Assembly: GCF_035918155.1 (NCBI RefSeq)
Contig: NZ_CP109327.1
Location: 2,604,001-2,668,000 of the forward strand
DNA: 64,000 bases
Reading direction: 5' to 3'
Origin: Streptomyces sp. NBC_01591
GTDB lineage: Bacteria > Actinomycetota > Actinomycetes > Streptomycetales > Streptomycetaceae
Part shown: in pieces, positions 48,996 through 57,821 of the stretch
How the letters are laid out: each line of letters opens with the position of its first letter
How positions within the stretch are numbered: position 1 is the first letter of the stretch
The notes under the pieces: generated by a model
Told to the model about the DNA's origin: nothing
Databases searched by the model: none
What the model saw: only the letters and a program-made list of their open reading frames with translations
Program-made: the position numbers and the translations under genes

Positions 48996-49124
48996 GGCAA
49001 AGCCGGACCACCTGCTTCCGCCCCGGCTTCGGCACCGAACAGCAACGGATCCGAACTGCCGCGAGACCTGCGCAAGTTGCTACGCTGGCCGCCGCGAGGT
49101 CGGGATTGCCCATCGAGGGGAACC

Positions 49125-50432
49125 ATGAGACAGAAGATCGTGCGCCTGGCTCTGGTCGGCGGAGTGCTCGTGCTTGCCATGCTTCTTCTGCTCGCCACAT
49201 GCGGCAGCGGTGAGAAGAGTACGGACAAGCCGGAGAAGCAGAGCAAGAAGAGCTCGACGAAGGTGACGCAGCTCACCGTTCCCTCCGCGTACGCGACGGA
49301 GCACGGCTGGGAGCTCATCGGGACCTCGCCCGACTATGCGATCTCCCGGACGACGGGCCGTCTCGCTTACCTGGTGCGGGAGTCGGAGACCAAGTACCAG
49401 CTGCGGACCATCGACTCCAAGACGGGTCAGGCCGGCTGGCACGGCGAGAGCTGGCGGCCCCCGTCGCCGCACCAGTTCCCGAGGCTCCTCCCGGTCACCG
49501 TCGACGACCACGAGTACTTCGTGACATGGGCGTACGGGAAGGTCGGCGAGAACGCGCTGACCCCCGCCGACACGATCGTCTCGCTGGATGTCTACGACGT
49601 GGAGGACGGCTCCCGGCGGCGCGTCGAGGTGCCGTGGAACTCCGTTCCGACGGTCTCCACCACCGGCCCCGGCATCCTCATCAGCGACGGCCGGACGAAC
49701 AGCGCGGTGGTCGACCCGGTGACCGGCCGGGTGTCGAACGTCGCGGCCGCCGCGCTCAAGTACCCGAAGGGCTGCAAGACCTGCAAGCAGCTCACCGAGG
49801 TGCGCGGGCTGACGCAGAAGGGCCTGCTGGTCAGCGGGTCCAAGGAGTTCTGGGTGCAGGGCGGCTGGTTCAGCCGCAATGTCGCCCCCAAGGGCACGGA
49901 CAAGCTCAGCGGAATCCCGACGTCGGTGGTCCCGGGTCTGATCCTGGCGAAGTGGCAGCTCGCGAAGGGCGCCAAGCGCGCCACCACCCACGACATGTGG
50001 GCGGTGCACGACCAGGAGACGGGCAAGACCCTGGCTTCGGTGGAGTGCAGCAAGCCCGCGATAAAGCCGGGCCAGTACCCGCAGCTCGTCTCCGCGCCCT
50101 CGGGCTCCTACCTGGTGGCCGGACCGCTCGCGTTCGACCTGGCCACGAAGCGGGGGTTCTGCTTCGAGGGCGCGGACGGCACGAAGCCACTGACGCTGGC
50201 CTCCGTGAACGACGAGGGCACCGCGTACGGCGCTGCGAGCGCGCGCAACGCGGCGGACGTGCTGGCCGGCGGCGGCGCCCCGGTCGCGGTCGCCGTCAGG
50301 AGCGGTTCGACGGGCGTCCTGCCCTCGAACGTGCGGGTTCCGGGCATGGAGACGGCGGACGGTGTCGGTCTGTTCCGCTGGACGGACGAGAAGGACCGCC
50401 CGCACCTGATCGGCTACCCGAGGTCGTCGTAG
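49125..50432 (+). CDS. Exported beta-propeller-like protein of unknown function
   Basis: 435 aa. The N-terminal signal (RLALVGGVLVLAMLLLLATC, then GSGEK) has a Cys23 preceded by LAT, a near-lipobox, so it may be lipid-anchored. The mature part has repeated strand-turn units resembling PQQ/WD-type blades: YAISRTTGRLAYLVRE, DTIVSLDVYDVEDGSRR, SAVVDPVTGRVSNVAAA and MWAVHDQETGKTLASVE. A CKTC pair (about residue 221) could bind metal or form a disulfide. ATG 49125 with GAGGGGA upstream. No family assignment. A strong hairpin follows. Confidence 0.75.
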   Translation: MRQKIVRLALVGGVLVLAMLLLLATCGSGEKSTDKPEKQSKKSSTKVTQLTVPSAYATEHGWELIGTSPDYAISRTTGRLAYLVRESETKYQLRTIDSKTGQAGWHGESWRPPSPHQFPRLLPVTVDDHEYFVTWAYGKVGENALTPADTIVSLDVYDVEDGSRRRVEVPWNSVPTVSTTGPGILISDGRTNSAVVDPVTGRVSNVAAAALKYPKGCKTCKQLTEVRGLTQKGLLVSGSKEFWVQGGWFSRNVAPKGTDKLSGIPTSVVPGLILAKWQLAKGAKRATTHDMWAVHDQETGKTLASVECSKPAIKPGQYPQLVSAPSGSYLVAGPLAFDLATKRGFCFEGADGTKPLTLASVNDEGTAYGAASARNAADVLAGGGAPVAVAVRSGSTGVLPSNVRVPGMETADGVGLFRWTDEKDRPHLIGYPRSS

Positions 50433-50437
50433 CGTCG

Positions 50438-50485
50438 CGGGGTCCGGAGCACGGCGGAAATTCATTCGCCGCGCTCCGGACCCCG
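50438..50485 (+). terminator. Long terminator hairpin after the propeller-like gene
   Basis: An outer 13-bp perfect stem (50438-50450 with 50473-50485) encloses a smaller GGCGGA/TCGCC stem around AATTCAT, and GTTGTT follows. Confidence 0.8.
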
Positions 50486-50567
50486 TTGTTGCAAGAGGGC
50501 GGGCAGGCCCGCTGGGACCGGCCCCCGCCCGCTGTACGCCGACGACTGCGACGAACCCGGTGGGCCA

Positions 50568-50699
50568 ATGCATCCGGTGCGGACCTGCGTGGTCCACACC
50601 TTCAAGCACGCGTCGGGAGAGGGCGCGGTGCCGGCGCTCGCCTCCGTCGTCTCCCGCTGCTTCGGGCCGGACCTGATCAGCGGCAAGACCTGGGGCTGA
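50568..50699 (+). pseudogene. Short protein-like remnant (43 codons), unknown
   Basis: The frame from ATG 50568 reads MHPVRTCVVHTFKHASGEGA and ends DLISGKTWG at TGA 50699. The same frame continues upstream without a start (PLYADDCDEPGGP), which suggests the C-terminal end of a lost gene rather than a complete small gene. No ribosome binding site. The composition is normal for Streptomyces protein. Family not recognised. Confidence 0.3.
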
Positions 50700-50725
50700 A
50701 CCACGGACCGGGTCCCGCCGCCCCG

Positions 50726-52048
50726 CTACGCCACCCGCCGCCAGGGCCGGCACAGCCCGAGGAAGCAGACCATCGCACCCACCGCGCACACCACCTGCAC
50801 GACAGCCATCGGCACGGCCGTGTCCTCGCCCGCGATCCCGACGAGCGGCGACGCGATGGCGCCGATCAGGAAGGACGAGGTGCCGAGCAGCGCCGAGGCG
50901 GACCCGGCCGCGTGCTTCGTACGCATCAGCGCCTGCGCGTTCGTGTTCGGCATCGCCATCCCCATCGCCGACATCAGCACGAACAGCCCGGCGGCGACCG
51001 GGACCAGGCCCACCTCTCCGAAGACCCCGGTCGTCATCAGCAGCAGGGCGACCGCGGCGAGCGTGATGACGGAGAGCCCGAAGGCGAGCGCCTTGTCCAG
51101 GCTGACCCGGCCGACCAGGATCTTGCCGTTGATCTGGCCCACGATGATCAGGCCGACCGAGTTGATGCCGAAGAGCAGGCTGAACGTCTGCGGCGAGGCG
51201 CCGTAGATCTCCTGCACGACGAACGGCGATGCGCTCACGTACGAGAAGAGGGTGGCGAAGGCGAGGCTGCCCGCGATCATGTAGCCGGTGAAGACCCGGT
51301 CGGCGAGCAGTCCGCGCATGGTGCGCAGCGCGTCGCCGAGGCCGCCGGTGTGCCGGTCCTGCGGCGGCAGGGTCTCAACCAGCCACTTCCAGACGACGAG
51401 GGTGAGCGCCAGGCCGACGAAGGTGAGGACGGCGAAGATTCCGCGCCAGTCGGTGAACCGCAGCACCTGTCCGCCGATCAGCGGGGCGACGATCGGCGCG
51501 ACGCCGGAGATGAGCATCAGGGTGGAGAAGAACCTGGCCATCTCCACGCCGTCGTACATGTCGCGCACCACGGCACGGGCGATGACGATGCCCGCCGCAC
51601 CGGCCAGCCCCTGGAGCAGGCGGAAGCCGATGAGCAGTCCGGTGGTGGGCGCGAAGACGCACATCGCGGTGGCGACGACGTAGATGATCATGCCGAGGAG
51701 CAGTGGCCTGCGCCTCCCCCACCGGTCGCTCAACGGCCCGACGACAACCTGCCCGAGCGCCAGGCCGGTCAGGCAGGCGGTGAGGGTGAGCTGGACGGTG
51801 GCGGCAGGAGAGTGCAGGGACTCGGTGACCGCGGGCAGGGCGGGGAGGTACATGTCCATGGAGAGCGGCGGAACCGCGGTGAGACCGCCGAGGACGAGGG
51901 TGACGAGAAGTCCGGTACGCCTGGCCGCTTCGGCAGCGGCTGGCTTTCCGGGGGTTGTGCCGGTGGCTCCGGGCTCTGCGGCCCCGGTTCCGGCGGTCGT
52001 TATGTGTGCGCGTTCCTGCTGGGCCCGGCTCATGCCGCTCTCCGGCAT
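50726..52048 (-). CDS. Bcr/CflA-type MFS drug exporter
   Basis: About 440 aa, twelve helices. SMDMYLPALPAVTESL in TM1, the motif A loop GPLSDRWGRRRPLLLG and the LQGLAGAAGIVIARAVVRDMY region identify the Bcr/CflA family (bicyclomycin and chloramphenicol-type efflux). Three closely spaced starts are possible; I choose the ATG at 52048 because GGAGA lies about 9 bp upstream, with 52060 the alternative. Divergent from the Gfo/Idh gene. Substrate unknown. Confidence 0.87.
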   Translation of the reverse strand: MPESGMSRAQQERAHITTAGTGAAEPGATGTTPGKPAAAEAARRTGLLVTLVLGGLTAVPPLSMDMYLPALPAVTESLHSPAATVQLTLTACLTGLALGQVVVGPLSDRWGRRRPLLLGMIIYVVATAMCVFAPTTGLLIGFRLLQGLAGAAGIVIARAVVRDMYDGVEMARFFSTLMLISGVAPIVAPLIGGQVLRFTDWRGIFAVLTFVGLALTLVVWKWLVETLPPQDRHTGGLGDALRTMRGLLADRVFTGYMIAGSLAFATLFSYVSASPFVVQEIYGASPQTFSLLFGINSVGLIIVGQINGKILVGRVSLDKALAFGLSVITLAAVALLLMTTGVFGEVGLVPVAAGLFVLMSAMGMAMPNTNAQALMRTKHAAGSASALLGTSSFLIGAIASPLVGIAGEDTAVPMAVVQVVCAVGAMVCFLGLCRPWRRVA

Positions 52049-52125
52049 TCTCATCTCCATGTCGTTGAATCCGCATCTATGCTCTCAGCTCAGCCGGACT
52101 GGTCGAGACCTCTTGGGGAGCAGAC

Positions 52126-53172
52126 ATGACAGGCATGAGCGGCACTGTGCGGTGGGGTGTGCTGGCGACCGGCGGTATCGCCGCGGCGTTCACCGAGGAT
52201 CTCCGGTCGATGCCGGACACGGAAGTGGTGGCCGTCGCATCTCGGACAGATGCCTCGGCGCAGGCGTTCGCGCAGCGGTTCGGGATACCCCGGGCATACG
52301 GCAGCTGGGCCGCTCTCGCCGCTGACGACGAGGTCGATGTGGTGTACGTCGCGACGCCGCACTCGGCGCACCGGGAGGCGGCCGCGCTCTGCCTGGAGGC
52401 CGGGAAGCACGTGCTGTGCGAGAAGGCGTTCACGCTCAACGCCCGGGAGGCGGACGAGCTGGTGAAGCTCGCCCGGGACCGGGGCCTCTTCCTGATGGAG
52501 GCCATGTGGACGTACTGCAACCCGGTCGTCCGGCGCATGACGGCGCTGGTGCGGGACGGCGCCATCGGCGATATCCGCACCGTGCAGGCCGACTTCGGGC
52601 TCGCGGGCCCGTTCGGGCCCGAGCACCGGCTGCGCGATTGGGCGCTGGGCGGCGGCGCGCTGCTGGATCTCGGGGTCTATCCGGTGTCGTTCGCGCAGCT
52701 GCTGCTGGGCGAGCCGGACCGGGTGCAGGCCGACGCGGTGCTCTCCCCCGAGGGCGTCGACCTGCACACCGCGATGCTGCTGGGCTGGTCGGAGGCGGGC
52801 GCCTCGGCGCTGCTGAACTGCTCGCTCGTCGCGGACACTCCGCAGACCGCCGCGGTCACCGGCACGAAGGGCCGGATCGAGTTCCCGCGCGGCTTCTTCT
52901 ACCCGGAGCGGTTCGTGCTGCACCGGCCCGGACACGAGCCCGAGGAGTTCACGGCCGGAGCCGCCGGAGCCGCCGGGTCTGCGGGCGAGGGGCTGCGCAG
53001 GTTGCAGTTCGAGCAGGCCGAGGTGGTACGGGCGCTGCGGGCGGGCGAGACAGAGTCGCCGCTGGTGCCGTTGGACGGGTCGCTCGCCGTGATGCGGACG
53101 CTCGACGCGGTGCGTGACCGCATCGGCGTCCGCTATGCGGCGGACGACTACCCGGCCGACGACCTCGGCTGA
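52126..53172 (+). CDS. Gfo/Idh/MocA-family NAD(P)-dependent oxidoreductase
   Basis: 348 aa. N-terminal Rossmann domain (VRWGVLATGGIAAAFTEDL, about residues 8-26; VASRTDASAQAFAQ; VYVATPHSAHREAA) with the catalytic-loop motif CEKAFTLN, where most members have EKP. The C-terminal domain shows LGGGALLDLGVYPVSFAQLL. It is similar to trans-dihydrodiol or sugar dehydrogenases; substrate unknown. ATG 52126 with GGGGAG 5-9 bp upstream. Divergent from the Bcr/CflA exporter by about 75 bp. Confidence 0.88.
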   Translation: MTGMSGTVRWGVLATGGIAAAFTEDLRSMPDTEVVAVASRTDASAQAFAQRFGIPRAYGSWAALAADDEVDVVYVATPHSAHREAAALCLEAGKHVLCEKAFTLNAREADELVKLARDRGLFLMEAMWTYCNPVVRRMTALVRDGAIGDIRTVQADFGLAGPFGPEHRLRDWALGGGALLDLGVYPVSFAQLLLGEPDRVQADAVLSPEGVDLHTAMLLGWSEAGASALLNCSLVADTPQTAAVTGTKGRIEFPRGFFYPERFVLHRPGHEPEEFTAGAAGAAGSAGEGLRRLQFEQAEVVRALRAGETESPLVPLDGSLAVMRTLDAVRDRIGVRYAADDYPADDLG

Positions 53173-53202
53173 CCGGGGCCGGGGAACGCTGCGCGCAGGG
53201 CC

Positions 53203-54831
53203 TTACGCGGGCGTGAGGCCCTGGTTGCCCACCTCGGTGACGAACGACGCGGCCGTCGTGAGGGGCGCACCGGGCGTGGTGACGGCGGAGACCGTGCGGT
53301 AGTCGGCGCGCGCCTGCTCCCGGCCCAGCGTGACGACGGCGTATCCGCGCCGGCCGTTGAAGAACTTCATGTGCGGGTTGGCCTGCATCTGGTTGTTCCA
53401 GCTGCCGGGCCGGTCCGAGCCGTCCTTGCCGCTGGTGATGGAGGTGGCGACGATCTCCGTGCCGACGGTGCGGGACGAGGGGTCGTCGAAGTCCTTCTTC
53501 AGGTCGAAGCCGTAGCCGACGTGCACATCGCCGGTCAGCACCATCAGGTTGTCGACCCCGGCGGCCTCGGCGCCCTTCAGGATGCGGCCCCGGGAGGCGG
53601 GGTAGCCGTCCCACGCGTCCATGGACACCTTGAAGGCGTCGGTGGGGACGTCGCGCCGCTGGGCGAAGGTGACCTGCTGCGGCACGACGTTCCAGGTGGC
53701 CCGCGAGGCGTGCCAGCCGTCGAGCAGCCAGCGCTCCTGGGTGGCGCCGGTCATGGTGCGCGACGGGTCCTGGGACTCCGGTCCGGGCGTCTGCCAGCCA
53801 TCGCCGTACGCCTGGTCGCTGCGGTACTGGCGGGTGTCGAGGATGTCGAACTGGGCGAGCCGGCCGAACTGCAGGCGCCGGTAGAGCCTCATGTCCGGGC
53901 CGGTGGGGCGCTGCGGGGCGCGCAGCGGCTGGTTCTCCCAGTAGGCGCGGTACGCGGCGGCGCGGCGCAGCAGGAACTCCTCCGGCGGTACGTCGTTCTC
54001 GGGGGTGCCGCCCGCGTAGTTGTTCTCGGTCTCGTGGTCGTCCCAGGTGACGACGAAGGGGTGCGCGGCGTGGGCGGCGCGCAGATCGGGGTCGGACTTG
54101 TAGAGGCCGTACCGCAGCCGGTAGTCCTCCAGCGTGACCGTCTCCCGGTTGTAGTGGGCGGGGAGCCTGCGGTCGGTGTAGTTGCGGGCGCCGCCGGTCG
54201 CGTTGACGGCGTACTCGTAGAGGTAGTCGCCGAGGTGGAAGACGACGTCGACGTCCTCCTGCGCGAGGTGCTTGTACGCGGTGAAGTAGCCGTCGTGGTA
54301 CGCCTGGCAGGAGACGGCGGCCAGGCTCAGCGCGCTGTTGCGGGCACCGTGGGCGGGCGCGGTGCGGGTCCGGCCGACGGGGCTGGTCCACGTTCCGGTG
54401 CGGAAGCGGTAGTAGAAGGCGCGGTCGGCGTCGAGGCCCTTGACCTCGACGTGGACGCTGTGGTCGAACTCCGGGTGGGCGGTGGCCGACCCGCGCCGCA
54501 CGACGCGGGAGAAGCGCTCGTCGCGGGCGAGTTCCCAGCGCACCTGCACACGGGCCCGGGGCAGTCCGCTGCCGGACTCGTACGGGCGCGGTGCGAGTCT
54601 CGTCCACAGCAGGACCGAGTCGGGAAGCGGGTCTCCGGAGGCGACGCCGAGGGTGAACGGGTCCTCGCCGATCTTCCTGGCGTCCAGCTCGGCGGCGCTC
54701 GCGGTGCCCGCGGCGGGCAGGTTGGCCGAGAAGGCGAGCGCGGCGGCGGCGCCGGTGACGGTGAGGAATCGGCGGCGCCCGACCTGCTTGGCGGCGTCGC
54801 GCATCTCCTGCTGGTGCGATGAGTGTGACAT
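53203..54831 (-). CDS. phoD: Alkaline phosphatase D (PhoD), Tat-exported
   Basis: Extracellular phosphodi/monoesterase, 542 aa. The Tat signal is GRRRFLTVTGAAAALAFSAN (about residues 18-37), followed by the PhoD N-terminal domain (FTLGVASGDPLPDSVLLWTR). Metal motifs are visible in AVSCQAYHDGYFTAY, HLGDYLYEYA, VTWDDHETENNYAG and LTGDVHVGYGFDL. Releases phosphate from wall teichoic acid or organic phosphate. A GTTCACC element upstream suggests PhoP control, as known for Streptomyces phoD. ATG 54831, ribosome site GGGAGGG. Confidence 0.92.
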   Translation of the reverse strand: MSHSSHQQEMRDAAKQVGRRRFLTVTGAAAALAFSANLPAAGTASAAELDARKIGEDPFTLGVASGDPLPDSVLLWTRLAPRPYESGSGLPRARVQVRWELARDERFSRVVRRGSATAHPEFDHSVHVEVKGLDADRAFYYRFRTGTWTSPVGRTRTAPAHGARNSALSLAAVSCQAYHDGYFTAYKHLAQEDVDVVFHLGDYLYEYAVNATGGARNYTDRRLPAHYNRETVTLEDYRLRYGLYKSDPDLRAAHAAHPFVVTWDDHETENNYAGGTPENDVPPEEFLLRRAAAYRAYWENQPLRAPQRPTGPDMRLYRRLQFGRLAQFDILDTRQYRSDQAYGDGWQTPGPESQDPSRTMTGATQERWLLDGWHASRATWNVVPQQVTFAQRRDVPTDAFKVSMDAWDGYPASRGRILKGAEAAGVDNLMVLTGDVHVGYGFDLKKDFDDPSSRTVGTEIVATSITSGKDGSDRPGSWNNQMQANPHMKFFNGRRGYAVVTLGREQARADYRTVSAVTTPGAPLTTAASFVTEVGNQGLTPA

Positions 54832-54854
54832 CTGTCCCTCCCCTGGCTGGTGGT

Positions 54855-54872
54855 GTACCCGGGCAGTTCACC
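54855..54872. promoter_or_regulatory. Possible PHO box (PhoP site) upstream of phoD
   Basis: GTTCACC at 54866-54872 matches the core of the 11-bp PhoP direct-repeat unit; the preceding 11 bp (GTACCCGGGCA) match that unit weakly (7 of 11). Only one unit is convincing. Confidence 0.3.
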
Positions 54873-55081
54873 GGCCCAGCGCATCGGGCGGCTGTCGTGT
54901 TCGCGTCGATCGGGCGTCGTACGGATGAGGAATGCGACGGCAATGGGTCCACGGGGACAAAGCGCCCGCCCGGGAGCGGGCAGTGATCATCTTCGGCGGC
55001 CGGTCGGCCGGAGTACGAACCCGCCGCCCCACGCGGCGCCTTGACCCCGGACAGCCCCACACGCCCCGGGGCGGCAGGGCG

Positions 55082-55087
55082 TACGCT
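55082..55087 (+). promoter_or_regulatory. Candidate -10 box of a leaderless SDR-gene promoter
   Basis: TACGCT lies 8 nt before the ATG at 55096, with no ribosome binding site in the spacer. Confidence 0.4.
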
Positions 55088-55095
55088 GCGGCGTC

Positions 55096-55869
55096 ATGAG
55101 CAACAAACTGTTGAATTCCGATGCGAAGACGGCGGTCGTGACGGGCGCGGGCTCCGGGATCGGCCGCGCGGTGGCGCTCGCCCTGACCGGCGCCGGCTGG
55201 TCGGTGGTGCTCGCGGGCCGACGGCCCGAACCCCTCGCCGAAACGGCCGTGCTGGCCGGGGAGAACGCCCGGGTGATCACCGTCCCCGCCGATGTGTCAC
55301 GCCCCGATGACGTGGCCGCGCTCTTCTCCTCGGTACGGGAGTGCTTCGGCCGCCTCGATCTGCTCTTCAACAACGCCGGTACGTTCGGCCCGCGTTCCGT
55401 CCCCGTGGAGGACCTCTCGGTGGCGGACTGGCGCTCGGTGGTGGACGTGAACGTGACGGGCGCGTTCCTGTGCGCGCAGGCGGCGTACCGGCTGATGAAG
55501 GAACAGGACCCGCAGGGCGGCCGGATCATCAACAACGGCTCGATCTCCGCCCATGCGCCGCGCCCCCACTCGGTCGCCTACACCACGACCAAGCACGCCA
55601 TGACGGGACTGACGAAGTCGCTTTCGCTGGACGGGCGTCCGTACCGGATCGCCTGCGGGCAGATCGACATCGGCAACGCGGCCACGGACATGACCGAACA
55701 GATGCGGACCGGCGTCCTCCAGGCCAACGGCGAACTCGCGGTCGAGCCGGTGATGGCAGCGGCGGACGTGGCCCGGACCGTACTGCACATGGCGGAGCTG
55801 CCGCTGGAGGCGAACATGCAGTTCGCGACGGTCCTGGCCACGGCGATGCCGTACGTGGGGCGCGGCTGA
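55096..55869 (+). CDS. Short-chain dehydrogenase/reductase
   Basis: 257-aa classical SDR. Cofactor motif [20 protein letters not shown] (about residues 16-35), NNAG (about 91-94), catalytic Ser in [12 protein letters not shown] and YTTTK (Tyr and Lys). R-R after the first strand end (LAGRRPEP) favours NADP(H). Substrate unknown. The start has a -10-like box 8 nt upstream instead of a ribosome binding site. Confidence 0.9.
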   Translation: MSNKLLNSDAKTAVVTGAGSGIGRAVALALTGAGWSVVLAGRRPEPLAETAVLAGENARVITVPADVSRPDDVAALFSSVRECFGRLDLLFNNAGTFGPRSVPVEDLSVADWRSVVDVNVTGAFLCAQAAYRLMKEQDPQGGRIINNGSISAHAPRPHSVAYTTTKHAMTGLTKSLSLDGRPYRIACGQIDIGNAATDMTEQMRTGVLQANGELAVEPVMAAADVARTVLHMAELPLEANMQFATVLATAMPYVGRG

Positions 55870-55983
55870 CGGAGCGATCCCGACGAGCCGCCCGCCGGAA
55901 CGGAAATGTCCCGGGCCGCGGGCGGGCCGACGCGCCCGGCCGGGGCGGCCGGGAGACAGGCGGTGGCTGGCAGGCTGAGCACC

Positions 55984-56412
55984 ATGGACCAGCAGAGCGC
56001 CCACGGCCACGAGGACCAGGACCACGACACCTGGACGACGATCGACGAGTTGCACAACTGGCTCGAAGCGGAGACCGGCATCCCGCCCGAGCAGGATCTG
56101 CTGCTGCGGATGCTGAAGCTGTCGGAGGAGGTGGGCGAGGTCGCCCAGGCCGTCATCGGGGCCACCGGCCAGAACCCGCGCAAGGGTGCCACCCATTCCT
56201 GGCAGGACGTGGAGGCCGAACTCTGCGACGTCATCGTGACGGCGATGGTCGCCCTCCGCACCCTCACCCCCGACGCCGCTGCCGTCTTCGACAGGCATGT
56301 GCGCCGCGTCGCGGCACGTCCGCGGTCCCCGCTCGGCCCGTCGCGGCAGACCCCCGGCGCCACGCCCCGACGAAGAATCCCGGGGCGTGGCGGGGCGGCA
56401 ACAGGTGGCTGA
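55984..56412 (+). CDS. MazG-like nucleotide pyrophosphohydrolase, with read-through C-terminus
   Basis: 142 aa of which about 105 are an all-alpha NTP-PPase domain: LLRMLKLSEEVGEVAQAVIG carries the EExxE metal motif, and EAELCDVIVTAMVAL the ExxxD pair. It probably hydrolyses a modified or canonical NTP. The start is ATG 55984 (MDQQSAHGHEDQDHD). The last about 30 residues (PRSPLGPSRQTPGATPRRRI and on) are arginine/proline-rich and are encoded through a terminator-like hairpin, so the ancestral stop has probably been lost. Confidence 0.82.
   Translation: MDQQSAHGHEDQDHDTWTTIDELHNWLEAETGIPPEQDLLLRMLKLSEEVGEVAQAVIGATGQNPRKGATHSWQDVEAELCDVIVTAMVALRTLTPDAAAVFDRHVRRVAARPRSPLGPSRQTPGATPRRRIPGRGGAATGG
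56358..56392 (+). terminator. Hairpin lying inside the 3' end of the MazG-like ORF
   Basis: Perfect 12-bp stem CGCCACGCCCCG/CGGGGCGTGGCG with an 11-nt loop. It starts 55 bp before the MazG-like stop codon and precedes the glycosyltransferase promoter. Confidence 0.65.
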
Positions 56413-56477
56413 ACAACGGGCGACCATCTCCTGGGGCTACGATCGCGGGCACCGCAGCGAGACCAGGAGTGCCGACC

Positions 56478-57380
56478 GTGTCCCAACCGCGCATCGCCGT
56501 ATCCATCGTCACCATGGGCGACCGCCCGCAGCAGGTCGAGGCCCTGCTGGCCTCGGTGGCCGGGCAGGACGTCCGTCCGGCCCGCCTCGTCGTCGTGGGC
56601 AACGGATCGCCCCTCCCGGACTTCGGCGCGTTTCCCGGACTGTCCGATCTGTCCGGCGGTGTGACGACGATCGAGCTGGACGAGAACCTGGGCTGTCCCG
56701 GGGGCCGCAACGTCGCCCTGAGCAAGCTGGCGGAGTTCGGCGACGTGGATGTCGTCATCGAGCTCGACGACGACGGACTCCTGGTCGACAACGGGGTGTT
56801 CCGCAAGGTCCAGGAGCTGTTCGCCGCCGATCCGCGGCTCGGCATCGTCGGCTTCCGGATCGCCGACGAGCACGGCGAGACCCAGCGCCGTCACGTACCG
56901 CGCCTGCGCGCCGCCGATCCGATGCGGCGCGGACCGGTCACCGCGTTCCTGGGCGGCGGCCACGCCCTCTCCATGGAGATGCTCGCCCGGACGGGGCCCT
57001 GGCCGGCGGAGTTCTTCTTCACGCACGAGGAGACGGACCTGTCCTGGCGGGCGCTCGACGCGGGCTGGAAGATCCTCTACGAGCCCGATCTGCTGCTCCA
57101 GCACCCCAAGACCTCCCCCGCCCGTCACTCCGTCTACTACCGGATGACGGCCCGCAACCGGGTCTGGCTGGCCCGCCGGAACCTGCCCCTCCCCCTGGTT
57201 CCGGCCTACCTGGGCACCTGGACCCTCCTCACCGTGGCCCGCACCCGGTCGGCGACGGGTCTGCGCGCCTGGGCCGGCGGCTTCGCCGAAGGTGTCCGTA
57301 CCCCGTGCGGACGAAGGCAGCCGATGCGGTGGCGCACGGTGTGGCAGATGACGAAACTGGGACGGCCGCCGGTCATCTGA
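56478..57380 (+). CDS. Family 2 glycosyltransferase
   Basis: 300-aa GT-A fold enzyme. IAVSIVTMGDRPQQVEALLA starts the nucleotide-binding half; ENLGCPGGRNVAL and VVIELDDDGLLVDNG carry the UDP/metal-binding acidic residues, and FFFTHEETDLSWRALDAGWK is the GT2 acceptor-side motif. It resembles rhamnosyl- or galactofuranosyl-transferases but the substrate is not determinable. GTG 56478 with AGGAG upstream and a TACGAT -10-like box at 56437. The C-terminal basic, amphipathic stretch may bind membrane. Confidence 0.88.
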   Translation: MSQPRIAVSIVTMGDRPQQVEALLASVAGQDVRPARLVVVGNGSPLPDFGAFPGLSDLSGGVTTIELDENLGCPGGRNVALSKLAEFGDVDVVIELDDDGLLVDNGVFRKVQELFAADPRLGIVGFRIADEHGETQRRHVPRLRAADPMRRGPVTAFLGGGHALSMEMLARTGPWPAEFFFTHEETDLSWRALDAGWKILYEPDLLLQHPKTSPARHSVYYRMTARNRVWLARRNLPLPLVPAYLGTWTLLTVARTRSATGLRAWAGGFAEGVRTPCGRRQPMRWRTVWQMTKLGRPPVI

Positions 57381-57440
57381 TCCGCGTCGGGTCCGCCGTC
57401 GGCGGGCGGCACGGAGTCAGTCCCGCGACAGGAGTTGCCG

Positions 57441-57821
57441 ATGTCCGTCCGCAGAATCGTCCCCAACATCCGGACCGCCGAAGGCCCCGCCGGCGAAGGC
57501 CCCGTCGGCGAAGGGATGGAGCGGAGCGCGGAGTTCTACGGTCGGCTGGGCCTCCAGGAGGTCATGAACCACGGCTGGATCATGACGCTCGCCTCCGCGT
57601 CCCACCCCACGGCCCAGCTCAGCATCATGGGGGCCGACGCGACCGCCCCGGTCACACCGGACCTGAGCATCGAGGTGGAGGACGTGGACGCGGCCCACAC
57701 GGCCATGCGGGAGAGCGGCGCAGAGATCGTGTACCCGTTGTCCGACGAGGAGTGGGGTGTACGCCGCTTCTTCGTCCGCGACCCGAACGGCCGGGTCGTC
57801 AACGTACTGGGCCACCGCTGA
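57441..57821 (+). CDS. VOC-family (glyoxalase/bleomycin-resistance-like) protein
   Basis: 126-aa protein with the beta-alpha-beta-beta-beta fold of the vicinal oxygen chelate family: ERSAEFYGRLGLQEVMNHGW, DLSIEVEDVDAAHTAMRESG and RRFFVRDPNGRVVNVLGHR. It carries an extra Glu/Gly/Pro-rich insertion near the N-terminus (EGPAGEGPVGEG) made by a 15-bp tandem repeat. ATG 57441 with GGAG upstream. Its 3' end overlaps the convergent phosphoesterase gene by 23 bp. Confidence 0.85.
   Translation: MSVRRIVPNIRTAEGPAGEGPVGEGMERSAEFYGRLGLQEVMNHGWIMTLASASHPTAQLSIMGADATAPVTPDLSIEVEDVDAAHTAMRESGAEIVYPLSDEEWGVRRFFVRDPNGRVVNVLGHR
57480..57509 (+). repeat. 15-bp tandem repeat in the VOC gene
   Basis: Two units (57480-57494, 57495-57509) differing at one base, plus a partial third. 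Encodes the EGPAGEGPVGEG insertion. Confidence 0.75.

Noticed and set aside
49526..52129. 867-codon plus-strand open frame across the propeller-like and Bcr/CflA genes
   Set aside because: Out of frame with one real gene and antisense to the other; Arg/Gly/Asp-rich composition without motifs.
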